A stretch of DNA of 64,000 nucleotides from Liriodendron chinense (Eukaryota > Streptophyta > Magnoliopsida > Magnoliales > Magnoliaceae): assembly GCA_003013855.2 (NCBI GenBank), contig ML058408.1, forward strand, positions 4,465,001 to 4,529,000, read 5' to 3'. The notes beneath the pieces were generated by a model. It did no database searches, was not told the origin of the DNA, and saw only the letters and a program-made list of their open reading frames with translations. The first letter of the stretch is position 1; each line of letters starts with the position of its first letter. The position numbers and the translations under genes were made by a program. Below, one piece after another: positions 42,181-54,659 of the stretch.

Positions 42181-42471
42181 TGTTGAGCTCTTAATTGTGC
42201 ATATTTTAACCCCAATTCATCACTCATTATGCATGGTTATCATAATTTAAAGACTAATCTAATGCATAATTTTATGGTTGTAGTAGGAATGACGGAGAGA
42301 CTTCGTCATTATGATGTTCAGAGGCCCTTCTTATATACCTTAAAGATCAAAGAAATAAATGATAAGAGATGGAGGAAAGATGCAATACAATGGAGGAAGA
42401 AAAACTAGAAAAATCACATTTTTCATGCCCACCAGCCGGCCGGTCACAGCCACCGGCTGGCCGGCCAAACC

Positions 42472-44075
42472 TGTAACGACCCGAGATTTTCGACTCTCGT
42501 GTATAACACGATGGCCGAATTCCCAAGTAATTTATGGAATAACTAATTTGTCAAATCATAAAATATAGCATTCAAGCACAATGGCGGAAACAATTATCAT
42601 CTTATTCTATCAAACTTACTACGTCATCATCAATGTTTAAATAAGGGAACCAACCAATATCCATACTGATTAATTAAAATACAAAACCATGTCTTCTCTT
42701 GAAGACTTATTACAATTTCATAAATGTATCAACTACTCAAAAGAAATATTTAATAAATAATAACATCAATTAAGTTTCTCTAACATCGTCATCCGCCATG
42801 TGATCGTACGAACATCGAACTCTTTTCCTTAAAAATCGGGTTCAATACCTGGATCTTCACCTGCATCACCTAAATTGTATTTGGGATAGCGTTAAACGCT
42901 ATCATAGTGGAGAATATTTCCTCCAAGACAATCAAGAATAATAATAACGGTACAGAGTAAACGCAAGCAGTATATTATCATTCAATCAAATCAAAACAAC
43001 CAACTAAAAATCTTTGTTAATGCGATGCATGGAATGCATGCTCTGGCTAAGGCACCCTGGCTAAAATCACAATCCATGAAGTGGGAGACTCCCTATTACA
43101 ACTTCATGCTAGCCACTAGTCACCAGAGGTTCCTGGGACGCACAAGCCCATAGTTTTGCCCGACCACGTGAGAAACGGGACGCTCATAGCCCAAATCTAC
43201 ACGTGACAGTGTACGGGAGAAGTAGGACGCTCTAACCTATTCTCAATTCCGTACACCCACATGGAGCCAAGTGAATGCATGACTTTAGTTTCACCTTTAT
43301 TTAAGTGTTTTCACATACAACCGATTTAAATAAAACTCAATGGTCAGTATGGGGAGTCGTAAGCAACCTAGCATAGGCCGACAGCATGGGATTAGTGTCC
43401 ATAGCACCAACCCCAGCTCATGAGAATTTGTATACCATTAGTGTCCACTCATTGTCCCGTTTTATGATTTCATCATGTCCCAAAAAGCCATTGTTGTACA
43501 TCATGACCAAATTCATTAAAATACCCATGTACTGTAAATGGATCAAATCAAGCATCATGTACATGTAAGGATTCATTAACAAACAATCACTTCATTCTCT
43601 CAGTTAAGTCAAGATATATTCTTTCATCATGGACACCTCTCACGGGTTCCATCTCTCTACATCGAATAATTTTACCAACTTAGGGACAAAGAGTATACAA
43701 TAATGGGATGTCCATATGATGATCTTATACACATATTTCATATCACAATATGAAAACCAATGTTACTTGTAAAACACAAATTAAGGAAATAAGGGCATAG
43801 ATTTCACAAAGATAAATAACACAAATACACATGCTTCTTAGTCAAAACTCTAAACAATGAATCACATCATTATATAACGATATTCATTACAAATCCTACA
43901 TTAAACTTCATGTTATATGGATCAGCAATTCAAAACAAAACAACTTCACATGCCACAAAAGAAACTTATGATAATCATAATATTATTAATGAAAGGCTTG
44001 AAGGAAAATCCTCACCTTAGGATGGACTTAAAAGAAGAGAGTTGTAGAAGATCCTAGCCGTTGGAAAAATATAAG

Positions 44076-44130
<55 letters not shown>

Positions 44131-45282
44131 TTCTCTATGGCATGGAGGCTAGGGTTAGGAGAAGGATTTAGAGGTACATAGTAGAAATATGGAGAGGGAT
44201 GTACACACGAGGTCTTGTGTAACAACCTCTTGAGGTGGGTTTCTCAAATCTCAATATTCGGATGATCTATGATCAATTCCAATCCGTTCATCTTATCAAG
44301 CTCGAAGAGTAGAGTCAGAATACGTAAATTTCTTGATGATCCACATTCTAGATTGGCCGATCCTTGAAAATGGCCTGACGGTGCTAAAATGGGCTAGATT
44401 TCAATTAACGGTCTATGCTTAATGATCAGGGCCCAAATTTTGGAAAAATATATGGTCATGATAGACAAACAATTGTACAAAGTTTAGTGGTTGATTGATG
44501 GTGAAAAATGCCTAGATCTGAAATTCCAACTTTTGACAGAAAAGGAAGGTGCTGGCTTTGTGGTTCAGCAGTGTAGGATTATAGATCGGGGTCCAAATTT
44601 TGTGTAAACTTGTAGTCATATGAGTATAATAAGTGGTCCAAATTTGAGAAGCGATTGATGGTGAGAAGTGGGTAAATCGAAAGGTTCAGATTTAAAAAGA
44701 GTTGGTAACTCATTAATTTCTAAAACGGGATAACTTCGCGCATAAGAAAGATGCTTATCAAGGTGGGGCACTCAAATCACACTATTGGTCCATGATAAAG
44801 ACGATCTAAGTCACTCATACGAAGAGAAATATTCGACTACGACTAACCATCTACTTTCCTCACTCGATGGAGATGAAAATCAAGGGTTAAGGGGCTGATT
44901 TGACAATCAGACCACTTCTATTATGATTTAAGGGCTGAAATTTGACGTGTATAGTTAATATGTGTCCAAAAGCTTAAATACAGGGTTTTGCGTGAAAGTG
45001 ATCGTCAGAAACTATAATACTTAAAAATGGCATCTTAACTTAAGTTTAACTAATGGCATTTTCGTAATTATCTGAAAAGTGCGTGATTTTTGAAATCTGA
45101 TCTTTCTATGATGTTTATGGGATCATTCTAAGCAACTTTTGTAAAGGGTCCCCTATCGGATCTCCTACGGATGTCCCGCTATTCGCAAATCAACGGTAAA
45201 TGTACGATAATTAATAAAAAAATAAATTAAAAATGAATTTTAAAAAATTTTCAAATAAATCTCAAAAATCTGGGGCGTTACA
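42472..45282. mobile_element. Solo LTR, Tekay/Del-like (2811 bp)
   Basis: Terminal inverted bases TGTAACG/CGTTACA and an exact 5-bp duplication AAACC at 42467-42471 and 45283-45287. No coding capacity, primer site or polypurine tract inside, so this is a single LTR left by recombination. The length and the TGTAAC...GTTACA ends fit chromovirus Tekay/Del LTRs (family assignment from memory). It contains a (CT)n run at 44082-44122. Confidence 0.8.
44082..44122. repeat. (CT)n microsatellite
   Basis: About 20 CT units inside the Tekay-like solo LTR. Confidence 0.95.
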
Positions 45283-45638
45283 AAACCCTCCAGAAACAGC
45301 AAACTCTCTGGACTAATTTTATGAAGGCCGACCTGTGGTCCGACCGGCCAGCCGACAGGCCGGATTACAGGTCGGCCATGCACTTTCAGAAGTCAGATTT
45401 CAAACAGAGGCAGTCCCATTTTTTATTTTTTCACCTAGTTTTTGGGACCCATCTTGATGATATTTGGAAATCCAACACGTTCCCAAGTGGTTTTGTGTCA
45501 ATCAGAGCTACGGATTGACCGTGGTGGCCAAAACAATACAAACTATCCAGAAAGTTTCCAGATTTCGCCTACTCAACTCTGGGCCGGTCCAGGTGGCCCA
45601 TCATTGATGATATGAATCTACTTTGATCATCTTCTAGA

Positions 45639-47197
45639 TGTTCTCTTCCCCAAGTGTAGGGTTACGACGTAGTAATAATCTCGGTAAGACCGAGGTCGAT
45701 CCACAGGGACTTATATAGGAATTCACAAAACACTTCTAATAGTTTCCACTGAAGAACTAACTAAACAGAATTTAGTAATCTGATGTAGAAAGATATTTTG
45801 AACTAACTGAATGTAATCAATTAATAAAAGGCACTAGGGGTTCAAGGATCCACTTGTAGCAATCCTTGATGCTCAATTCGCTGTGGTTTCTCACTTTCTC
45901 AGCTAGAATCGAAATTAAGTTCTATCTAGTCAGATGATAGAGCGGTTAAAACAATCAACCTTACATATGTATGATCCATGTATATTATTCACTCAATGCA
46001 AGCTAGAAGAAGCATACTCAATTGCATAGGTCAGTCCCAATTCTAATAGGCTAAGATCACAATCATAACCATCATTAAATCCTGTCACAAGACAAAACTA
46101 GATCATGATTTGAACTTTATTCAAATCACATACATAATCTCACATACTTCAGAATTTCCAGAAAAGTAGACTTTTGGTATAAAGCTCCCGCATGAAGATC
46201 ATAGATCTAGAGCGTATTCCAATTCCTCGGATCATACAGGTCTAGACTAGGTCACAACAATTAAGAACTCAAGCAATTCTTCCAAACATCCATGAGTCAT
46301 CATAAGATTAAGAAAAACTACTTAGAACTTGAATTAAACTCCAAACCATTGTTCTTCAATAAAAATCCAACTTAAACCAAATCAAACGAATTGAAACATC
46401 TTAGATTCCCTACATGCTTCACCGCTTAGCCCTAGCTAAGAGGTCCAGCCGCTCATGATCCAAGGAAACATGAAAACAACTAAACAAAGCATAAAACTAG
46501 AAAGCAAACTAGGAGGAGTTGTAAAACTCTGAAATCGACTTCCGCCGTCTCCCACCATGCTCAATCCCTTCGAAGATGCCCTAGGAACGATCCCTAAGTC
46601 TCCTTTTATAGTGAAGAGGCTCTGTTGTGTCAGAATCATTCAGAAGATGCGTAAGGATACGCAGTGCGCAGAGAAATTCGGAGCTTGTAGAACACGCACT
46701 GTTACGCAGATGACCGGTCGCACGACCGGTCTGAGCTTCTGGACGACCGGTCGCACAACCGGTCTAAAAAACGTAAAAAAACTTCCATAGAGTTTTCAGA
46801 AAATTCAGACCCAGCTTTTTAATTCAAGGACCGGTCGCACGACCGGTCTGAGCAGTGGACGACCGATCGCACGACCGGTCCTAATGGGTCGAGTGAGTTT
46901 TGGCCGCAGGGCTCCTCTGTTGAGTGATCGGACCGGTGGGACAACCGGTCGTAGGCTATGGATGACCAGTCTTCAGTACTTTATTTAGTGCTTTCTTCTG
47001 CATCCTTTCTTCTCTCCTTTTCCGCTTAGTCCTTTGGTCTTCAATGCTTGCGAATAGCTTCTTTAAGCCTCCAATTGATGAATCCTTCCTCTTATCCTAT
47101 AACCACAAAACCGTGCATTAGTTGAGTCTTTAATCATGAAACCATGCATAATGAGTGATGAATTGGGGTTAGAATATGCACAATTAAGAGCTCAACA
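45639..47197 (-). mobile_element. Solo Athila LTR H (1559 bp)
   Basis: Begins TGTTCTCTTCCCCAAGTG and ends AAGAGCTCAACA on the plus strand, flanked by exact CTAGA at 45634-45638 and 47198-47202. It contains a TATA box (46603-46610, minus strand) and a GACCGGTC array (46712-46972) with 4-base spacing, like element E. No internal region, so it is a solo LTR inside the LTR of G. Confidence 0.92.
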
Positions 47198-48635
47198 CTA
47201 GACCACATCTATATATGAATAACCATAAAGTTTCAAGTCAAAAGGATGTGTGGTTTGATCATACCAGTTGAAGAAAGATGGACCATCCAAAGAGATTCCA
47301 ACTGCGCAGATTTTATAAAAAGCCTTAAGTGTTTTTATTTTTTGATTATATTTTGAAATTTTTTTGGACAATCTAATCCATTTATCATGTAGAGGAGGAA
47401 GTTTTCTACCAATGTTCAAAATTTGAGATCAATCCGACCTTTTTACACTTCGTAGCATTGAAAGCAAGATGACTAGTTCTGAAGGTACCCGAATTGCACG
47501 ATTTTAAGAGGCGGTCGTTGGTCTGATTGGTGGGCCCATTTAGAAGATAATGTTGAAAATCTAAATCATCTATGAAGAAGATCACATTATAAGGAAGCTA
47601 CAAATCAAATTTGAAGGCAATCCGATCATTGGTTAAGCTGCACCAAGCAAAACAAAATCTGCTATGTTGTTGTACTATTGCTGCATTATAAAAGGAGGTG
47701 CTCTCTTCTATTCCAAATCAAGTAAGGACGTGGGGAGCAAGGAGTTCAAGTCATAGGAGGCTTCCTAGCCTCTTCCAGCTAGTTTTTCTTCCTTTTCTAG
47801 TTCTAGTTCTAGTTTGTTTTTATGATTTTCATTAGCTAACCTCTTAACTAGAGCTAAGAGGTGAAACTTATAGTTTACCTATATGTTTTAATTTGTTTTA
47901 TTAGTTTCAAGTTTGGATTTAATGAAGAATAATGGTTTTTGAAAGTTTGAATAAAGTTCTAAATAGCTTTTCTTAATCTTATGATGGCTCATGGATGTTT
48001 AGAAGAATTGCTTTAGTTCTTAATTGTTTTGCATGGATCTAGACTTGTATGCTCCGAGGAATTGGATTCAAGGCGCTTTAGACTTGGATCATCATGTGGG
48101 AACTTCAAACCAAAGTTCTATCTTTTCCAAAAATTCTGAATAATGTGTTGGGTGTTTATATGATTTGAATCAAGTTCAAACCATGGTATTAGTTAAGCTT
48201 TGTGACAAGGTTTGATGATTATTATGGTTATGATCTTAATCTATTGGAATTAGAATTGACCTATGCAATTGAATGTGCTCAAGTCCTAACTTAAATTGAG
48301 GGAATTACGTTGATGAACAACACATGTGTTGGATTGCTTTGATAATATAACCACTCTATCATCCAGCTAGATAGGATTTGATTTCGATTCTAGTTGAGTA
48401 ATTGAGAAACCTATGTGAATTATACATCAAGGAGAGCTATAAGTGGATCCTTGGTGCTCTAGTTATCTTTTCATTATCATATTTCTCTATTTCATGTTCA
48501 AAATCGATTTCACAAACCTCTTAAGATTCTAGTTATTAGGATAGTTCGAATTGTTTACTGCCTTCCCTATGGATCGACCTCGGTCTTACTGACATTATTA
48601 CTACATCGCAGCCCTACACTTGAGGAAGCGAACAA

Positions 48636-48668
48636 GTTTTTGTAGTATAGTGGTGAGTATTCCGGCCT
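48636..48668 (+). other. tRNA-Asp(GUC) 5'-half-like sequence at the LTR-G junction
   Basis: 33 bases align to positions 1-33 of plant tRNA-Asp as I recall it, with about three or four mismatches. They include the A-box region TAGTATAGTGGTGAGTATTC and stop at the base before the anticodon. The sequence is in sense orientation, exactly where the primer site (complement of the tRNA 3' end) should lie. The 3' half is absent, so it is not a tRNA gene. Confidence 0.7.
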
Positions 48669-48680
48669 AAGAAGTTTGTA

Positions 48681-48741
48681 GATAACCATGCATAATGAGT
48701 GATGAATTGGGGTTAGAATATGCACAATTAAGAGCTCAACA
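48681..48741 (-). repeat. Inverted copy of the first 61 bp of LTR G
   Basis: The reverse complement matches 42181-42241 at 60 of 61 bases, including the GGTTATC variant particular to G. It provides the right-hand TG...CA terminus used for integration. Confidence 0.9.
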
Positions 48742-48746
48742 TTAGG

Positions 48747-49637
48747 GCATCGATTTTATGAGGCCATTCCCATCTTCTTTTGGAAACTTATATATTTTGC
48801 TTGCCGTTAATTATGTTTCAAAATGAGTCGAGGCAATTCCATGCCGAAACAATGACCATAAAACAGTCATTCGTTTCTTAAAAGAAAACATCATTTCCCT
48901 GTTTGGAATGCCTCGAGTCATTATAAGTGATGGAGGGTCTCACTTTTGCAACCTCCCATTTAAAGCTTTTGTGAAGAAATATGGCGTCAATCACAAAGTG
49001 AGCACCCCCTATCACCCACAAACAAGTGAATAAGCTGATATATCCAACAGGGAGATTAAACATATTTTGGACAAAACAGTGAACCACGATACAAAGATTG
49101 GTCGCTTCGACTTACCGATGCGCTCTGGGCTTACCGTATGGCTTTCAAGACCCCATTAGAATGTCTCCCTATAGACTTATCTATGGAAAAGCTTGTCATT
49201 TGCCCGTGGAGTTAGAACATAGGGCATATTAGGCAATAAAGAAGATGAATTTCGATTCTGACAAAGCGCTCGTTGCAAAAGCTTTAATTGAATGAACTTG
49301 TAGGACTCCGGAACGAAGCATATGAGAACGGAGAATTTACAAGGACAAGACGAAGGTGTTCCATGATAAGAACATCCTTCATAAGAATTTCACAATAAAT
49401 CAAAAGGTCCTTATGTATAATTCTCGGTTATATTTATTTTTGGAAAAATTGATGTCTCGATGGACCGGTCCCTTCATTGTGAAAACTGTTTATCCATATG
49501 TGTCTGTCGAGTTGTTGAATTCAAGGAACGGTAACATTTTTAAAGCAAATGGTCAACGATTAAAACCGTTCTTTGAGAATTTTTCTTCAGAAGGTATGTC
49601 CATACCTCTGACTGATCTTGTGTATCAGGATATTTAA
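48747..49637 (+). pseudogene. pol: Integrase core and C-terminus of Athila element F
   Basis: Starts at GIDFMRPFPSSFGN, the first catalytic Asp region, and runs through ISDGGSHFCN. Stops (for example TGA at 49027 within the PQTSGQ motif) and several 1-2-base deletions follow. The C-terminal piece 49356-49637 is open (NQKVLMYNSRLYLF, SRWTGPFIVKTVYPY, RNGNIFKANGQRLKPFF). Confidence 0.85.
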
Positions 49638-50781
49638 TATCCTAATCTGACGAAGGTATAGAGTAGTTTAGGATTAGGATTTGCTTGCTTTTTGTTTGTT
49701 TTTTCATTGGTTTGTTAGAATGAGGTAAAATTCTAGATTTTTTTGTTCTCTCAGGTACCCTAATTCGTCACTCCCTTTATTTTATCATTGCTCTCATACT
49801 TTGCTCATTGCATATCTTTTACATTGAGGACATGCAAGATTTGGTTGGGGGGTGTGAGATCACTAGGTTGAATCTAGTGCATTACAAATTTCAAGCAATT
49901 TTTGTATGAAGTTTTTCAATTTTTTCTGATTTGATTTTTTTCTGAAAATTCAAAACTCCGTTGGAAAACTTTATTTCTATACATTCGGGACGATGCAAGT
50001 ACAAGAAAAAGAGATGCGAAGTGAGTGATGTTGAATACCTTGAACAATCTCTAAGATATTAATTTTGTATGTGAATTCCCCTATTTTTATGATTGATAGA
50101 AATTCTAAACACTTTTACACCTAGTTCACATTACACGATTCTCATGCTTTGAAACGATTATGTAGAATTGTGGATTGGCTAGGTTTGGATTTGAGGTGTT
50201 GAGGAACCAAGCCGGCGTACTTTGTTTATCCTTGTCCATGGGAAAATAATGAAAGATATAAATTTCTAAAAATCCTATCTAATATGTACAAAAAGGAAAG
50301 GAAGGATAAAAATATGGGAATGATGGGAAATATGGTGGAAAAGTCCGCAAAGGGCTACCTATTGCCAACCAGGGGATGGTCTACCGATAACTAAAGCCAG
50401 AAATGTGACATAGTGTGAAAGCTATCGGAAGGACGGTAAGGCAAATTCCTGTCATAGGCTTATTGTTGATCTGTACACTTTTGGATCCATAGCTTAGTTG
50501 ATCTATGAAGAAGATAATCTCGAAAATTCATGAGATGACCATTCACTATGCACACTAAGTTAAATTTGTTTGGATTCTTCTATTTATCAATCAATCAGCG
50601 GGAATTTTATATGAGTACTTGATATGTTTAGAAAAGTTTAAGGTTTCAACTTTCATCACTGAGTCCTCCCGATTTTTACACTTACATATCATTGAGTGTA
50701 TAAAAGCATAGTTCCCAAAGGAGAGTTGATTTGTTTCACACATGTTTTGCTCAGGACTAGCAAAATGCTAGTTGGGGGGTG
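49638..50781 (+). other. Noncoding 3' region of element F with two polypurine tracts
   Basis: Internal tract at 49841-49854 (TTGGTTGGGGGGTG, preceded by ACATTGAGGACATGCAAGA) and LTR-proximal tract at 50768-50781 (CTAGTTGGGGGGTG). No ORF supported. Confidence 0.75.
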
Positions 50782-52344
50782 TGTTGAGCTCTTAAATGTG
50801 TGTATTCTAACCCCATTTCATCACTAACTATGCATGGTTTTCATGTTTAAAGACTATTCTAAATCATGTTTTGTGTTGTAGGAATGAGAAGGGGACTTCA
50901 CCAATTTAATGCTTAAAAGGTCACTCTATACACATTGAAGATCAAAAGACCAAGTGCCAAAGGGTGAAAGAAAGAAGCAATGGATAAAGAGAAGGAAAGA
51001 AGGAAGAAATGCAGAAGATTACACTGTAGACCGATCGTCCAACTGGTCATCCATAACCCAGGACTGGTCGTCCGACCGGTCCGAACACTCAACAAGCAGA
51101 CCCCTGCTGCCAAACCTTGCTGCACCAATCACGACAAGTCATGCGACCGATCGTCCACTCCTCAGATCGGTCGTCAGATCGGTCGATTAATTCAAAAGTC
51201 AGGATGGATTTTTTTAAAAACTCACTAGACTGTTTTTGGCCTTTTACGACCGGTCGTGCAACCGGTCGTCCATGAGCTCAGACCGATCGTCTGCGTAACA
51301 GAGTTTCTTTTACAAGCTTCGAATTCTGCTGCGCAAAACGTAGTTTTTGCGGGATTTCTCGACGTTTCTTTGCACCAAGCGCCCAAAACCTATAAAAGGG
51401 CACCTCTACCTCGTTCCTAAGGCATCCTAAAAGAGATTTACCATGGTGAGAGGCGGCGGAAGTCGGATCCAGAGTTCTACATCTCCTCCTAGTTTGTTCT
51501 TCTAGTTTTTATATTTTCTTTAGTTGATTTCATGTTTCCTTGGATCATGAACGGCTAAACCTCTTAACTAGGGCTAAGAGGTGAAGCTTGTAGTGAATCT
51601 AAGATGTTTTAATTCATTTGTTTTGGTTTCAAGTTGAATTTTCATTGAAGAACAATGGTTTGAAGTTTGAATGAAGTTCTAAGTACTTTTTTTAATCTTA
51701 TGATGGCTCATGGAATTTTGGAAGAGTTACTTTAGTTTTTAATTGTTTTGAATGAGTCTAGACCTGTACGCTCTAGACTTGGATTCTCATGTGGGAACTT
51801 CATGCTAAGAGTTCTACTTTTCTGGAATTTCTGTTTATGTGTGATTGTGTATATGATTTGAATGAAGTTCAAATCATGATCTAGTTATGCTTTGTGACAA
51901 GTTTAATGATGATTATAATTTTGATCTTAACCTATTGAACTAGGATTAACATACGCAATTGAGTGTGCTCAAGTCCTAACTTGAATTGAGGGAATCATGT
52001 GCATAAATCACACATATGACAGATTGTATGTTATAACCGCTCTATCATCCGACTAGATAGGATTCGATTTCGATTCTAGTTGTGTATTTGGGAAACCACA
52101 ACGAATTAAGCATCAAGGATTGCTATAAGCGGATCCTTGAACCCCTAGTGCTCTTTTATATTAAGTACATTCACTTTTAATTTTAGATTCTCATCTATAT
52201 CAAATTATTAAAAATCTGTTTAGTTTGTCTCAATTACAGACAATTGGAAGTATTTTTGTGAATTCCTATACAAGTCCTTAAGAACGATCTTGGTCTTTAC
52301 CGAATTATTACTGCATCGCAACCCTACACTTGGGGAAGAGAACA
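50782..52344 (+). repeat. 3' LTR of Athila element F (1563 bp)
   Basis: Begins TGTTGAGCTCTTAAATGTG and ends CTTGGGGAAGAGAACA. A diverged octamer array lies at 51028-51290 and a TATA box (TATAAAAG) at 51391-51398. Confidence 0.88.
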
Positions 52345-53330
52345 AAAGACTAATCAACCAAGGAACTATTAAGCTAAAGACAGAAGAGACTAGTCGGGGT
52401 ACATTAACCATAGTGTCATTAACGCCCACAACACCACCAATTCATAAAGAAAGACCGGTTCAAGTCGCAATGGTACAGGCCATTGAAGAAAAAGAGTCGG
52501 CAAGACAAAATGTTGAACTGTTAACGATCCAGGAACAGATTAATATTAGTTAAAGCTCACATGGAGTTGTTCAGGTAAAAGAGAGAAGTTCAAGATGCTT
52601 TAGCCACCTTAATCTCTCAGAATGCAACCAGCGGCCTCACTCCACCTGTCCGACGATTGGAAGAAGAATCATCGGGGGTAGTACAAGAGCCTGTTACAAT
52701 GAGACAACCGGCCCACCCCGAACAAACAAATGAGCGTATATTGGATCTGGACTCCATGATTCCATACAAGCTACTAAACAACATTTCTTTCACCCTTTGT
52801 AACCTGGTTGCAGAGGTTTGCATGGTAAGGCAGTCCATTTTGAAGACATAGCCCCGAGGGAAAAGGTTGAGACATGAAATGGGAGAGGACAAGGGTTGAC
52901 ACAAGAAAGAACCCTAGGAGCCGAAAGCGACTAAATCCAGGGCATAAGGCAGAAATTAGTGTAACAAAGATACAAGACAAGGGCAAAGAGCCTCAAAGGT
53001 CGCAACACATAAAAATCAGTGAGCGAGACAAAAAGAATGGACTATATACGTTTGACATTGAGGACTTTGTCCCAATTATGGAGCAGTTAATCAAAAAAGG
53101 AGAATTGTGACTTCCAGAACCTGTTCGGCCATCTAAAGCGGGGCGTGTGAATGACCCCAACTACTGCGAATATCATAGATGCATAAGTCATAAGACCAAG
53201 CAATGCTTCGTCCTGAAGGGAAGGGTACAAAGGATGATAAATCAAGGCATCATTAGTTTGAAGATTGAAGAGCCCGTGAAAGCCCCGACCAATACGGTTT
53301 CAATAGATGTGAACCAAGAAAAACATTGAC
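52345..53330 (+). pseudogene. gag: Gag-tail remnants of element J (Ty3/gypsy, probably Tat/Ogre-related)
   Basis: Two broken pieces in tandem. The first (52345-52550) reads RLINQGTIKLKTEE, the segment that follows a zinc knuckle. The second (52874-53330) carries YTFDIEDFVPIMEQLIKKGEL, a stop, then GRVNDPNYCEYHRCISHKTKQCFVLKGRVQRMINQGIISLKIEEP. The last part resembles plant gypsy Gag zinc-knuckle regions of the form DPNYCKYHR..SH...KCF.LK. Between them lie 52620-52850 sequences with no recognised motif. The 3' LTR of F abuts the first piece, so F probably inserted in J, but the other flank is missing. Confidence 0.6.
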
Positions 53331-54659
53331 TCGAGGACTCTATCTCCCGAACTTAAATTATCGTGAACACCTATAAGCAGTTCTGACAGGTTATAAAGTA
53401 GACAAGGGTGTACTTATGTTCATTCATGCATCTATTTCATCTATATACTACATTTTCTACTCATTCACACACCCACTCATATTGCACCGATACACATGAC
53501 TATAAAATGTTCATATAGCTTCTCTTGATGTCAGGTACCGTAGTCAAAGAATGCCAAAAATATCAACTATATAAATTATTAGCCAACTCACTATGTTCCT
53601 ACCAAGCCAGTCAGATCAGAAGAGAGCAGTTCGTAGAAATCCTACGCGAAGCACAACATTCTCATATTATTATATCTTCGTCATAGGGTCTCTTATTACT
53701 ATCCTGGTATTCTGGCATCCCTTTGCTTAATAGGAAAGCAATTCAGAGTTGATGGTCTCGTATACATAAGGTCCTATATGAAGATAACCAGGACATTCTA
53801 TTATTATCTATCTTTTATACATACGCACATGGTCCTATATGAAGATGATCAGAACGTCTCGCTATATATTTGTCTTTCATATTTTATCGTGAATCCCCTC
53901 ATCATTATTGTGGTATTCTTCTACTCTATATGAGAATAAGTCAGGGTCAGGAATCTCCTATGTATATACGGCCTTATATGAAGATGATCAGGGCATTCTA
54001 TTATATATCACTTTGCCTCGGGAATATTGATGGTCTTCCCTTATGAATAATTTCACAATAAGGAAGAAGGCAGTCTTACAAAGCAATGAGCCAAATACAC
54101 TGGGGGTAGGCCCCAATATATATTGAGAAATTCAAGTTTATAGAAGAAGACGACTAGGGGTAGGCCCCGATATATAATGAGAAACTCAAGTTTATAGAAG
54201 AAAATGACGGGGGGCAAGCCCCAATATACGATGAGAAACTCAAATCTATAAGAAGAAATGACTGGGGGCAGGGGCCAGGAAGGACGACGTATAAACCTGA
54301 CAAAAAGGAGCTGCACAAAAATTTTGGATTTATGACACGAACAACTCTTGAAAATGATAATCTAAGGATAAACAAGTTAAGTAAAAGGGAAGTACTATTC
54401 TTACGCATTTTTTTTCATTTATGCTCTAATATGCTCAATTCACATTAAACTCATACATAATGCATTATCTTATGCACGCTAGTCTCAAATACACAGCATC
54501 AAGTGGTAGTGTATCAAAAGAATCATTGTCATTACATTGAATCATGAAGCACATGGTTAACAGTTCTAATGTTGATTACATTAGATACGAGTATCAATTA
54601 AGCATTCAAAATAAATTCCATGAAGAATTATAGCTTCTCTAGGCTCCCTTTCACGAACT
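53331..54659. other. Noncoding spacer of element J with diverged repeats
   Basis: No pol sequence and no supported ORF. Three spaced copies of GTCCTATATGAAGAT.A.CAG (near 53770, 53832 and 53970), then the 54-bp array below. The rest is unremarkable AT-rich DNA. Confidence 0.55.
54101..54285. repeat. 54-bp tandem repeat, about 3.4 copies
   Basis: Units start at 54101, 54155, 54209 and 54263, with core GGGG.AGGCCCC.ATATA. Because 54 is divisible by three, minus-strand frames stay open through the array, giving spurious 18-residue repeats. Confidence 0.9.

Larger units (their letters stand above)
42181..48634 (+). repeat. LTR of insertion G, split into three pieces
   Basis: Pieces 42181-42471, 45288-45638 and 47203-48634 (about 2.07 kb together). 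Homologous to the LTR of D. U3 has altered inverted pairs instead of GACCGGTC arrays (CCAGCCGG/CCGGCTGG near 42432-42460; CCGACCTG/CAGGTCGG near 45331-45377). A TATA box (TATAAAAG) lies at 47687-47694. Ends CTTGAGGAAGCGAACA at 48634. Confidence 0.85.
42181..48741 (+). mobile_element. Insertion G: Athila LTR with tRNA-Asp fragment and inverted LTR end
   Basis: Begins TGTTGAGCTCTTAATTGTGC at 42181 and ends GAGCTCAACA at 48741, so both outer ends are the same LTR terminus in opposite orientation. The flanks TTGGG (42176-42180) and TTAGG (48742-48746) are a target duplication with one change, and the integrase frame of F resumes exactly after it. The body is one plus-strand LTR of the D type (to 48634, interrupted by two later insertions). 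A 46-bp piece with a tRNA-Asp 5' half follows, then the reverse complement of the first 61 bp of the same LTR. No internal coding region. Confidence 0.8.
21311..52344 (+). mobile_element. Element F: old Athila-like element split by D, E and G
   Basis: Pieces in order: gag 21311-21819, gag 28733-28930, gag end to integrase 38775-42180, rest of integrase, 3' region and 3' LTR 48747-52344. The gaps are exactly insertions D, E and G with their target duplications, and the reading resumes at the next homologous base each time. The 5' LTR and start of gag are absent, replaced by the truncated LTR K. All coding parts are broken. Confidence 0.85.

Noticed and set aside
42359..42568. 69-codon ORF at the border of LTR G and the Tekay-like solo LTR
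   Set aside because: It spans an insertion junction and exists only because of it.
48636..48668. Functional tRNA-Asp gene
   Set aside because: Only positions 1-33 are present; no anticodon arm closure, B box or acceptor 3' strand follows.
54053..54408. Minus-strand ORFs with 18-residue repeats
   Set aside because: They result from the 54-bp tandem repeat, whose period is divisible by three; two overlapping frames are open and neither has a recognisable domain.
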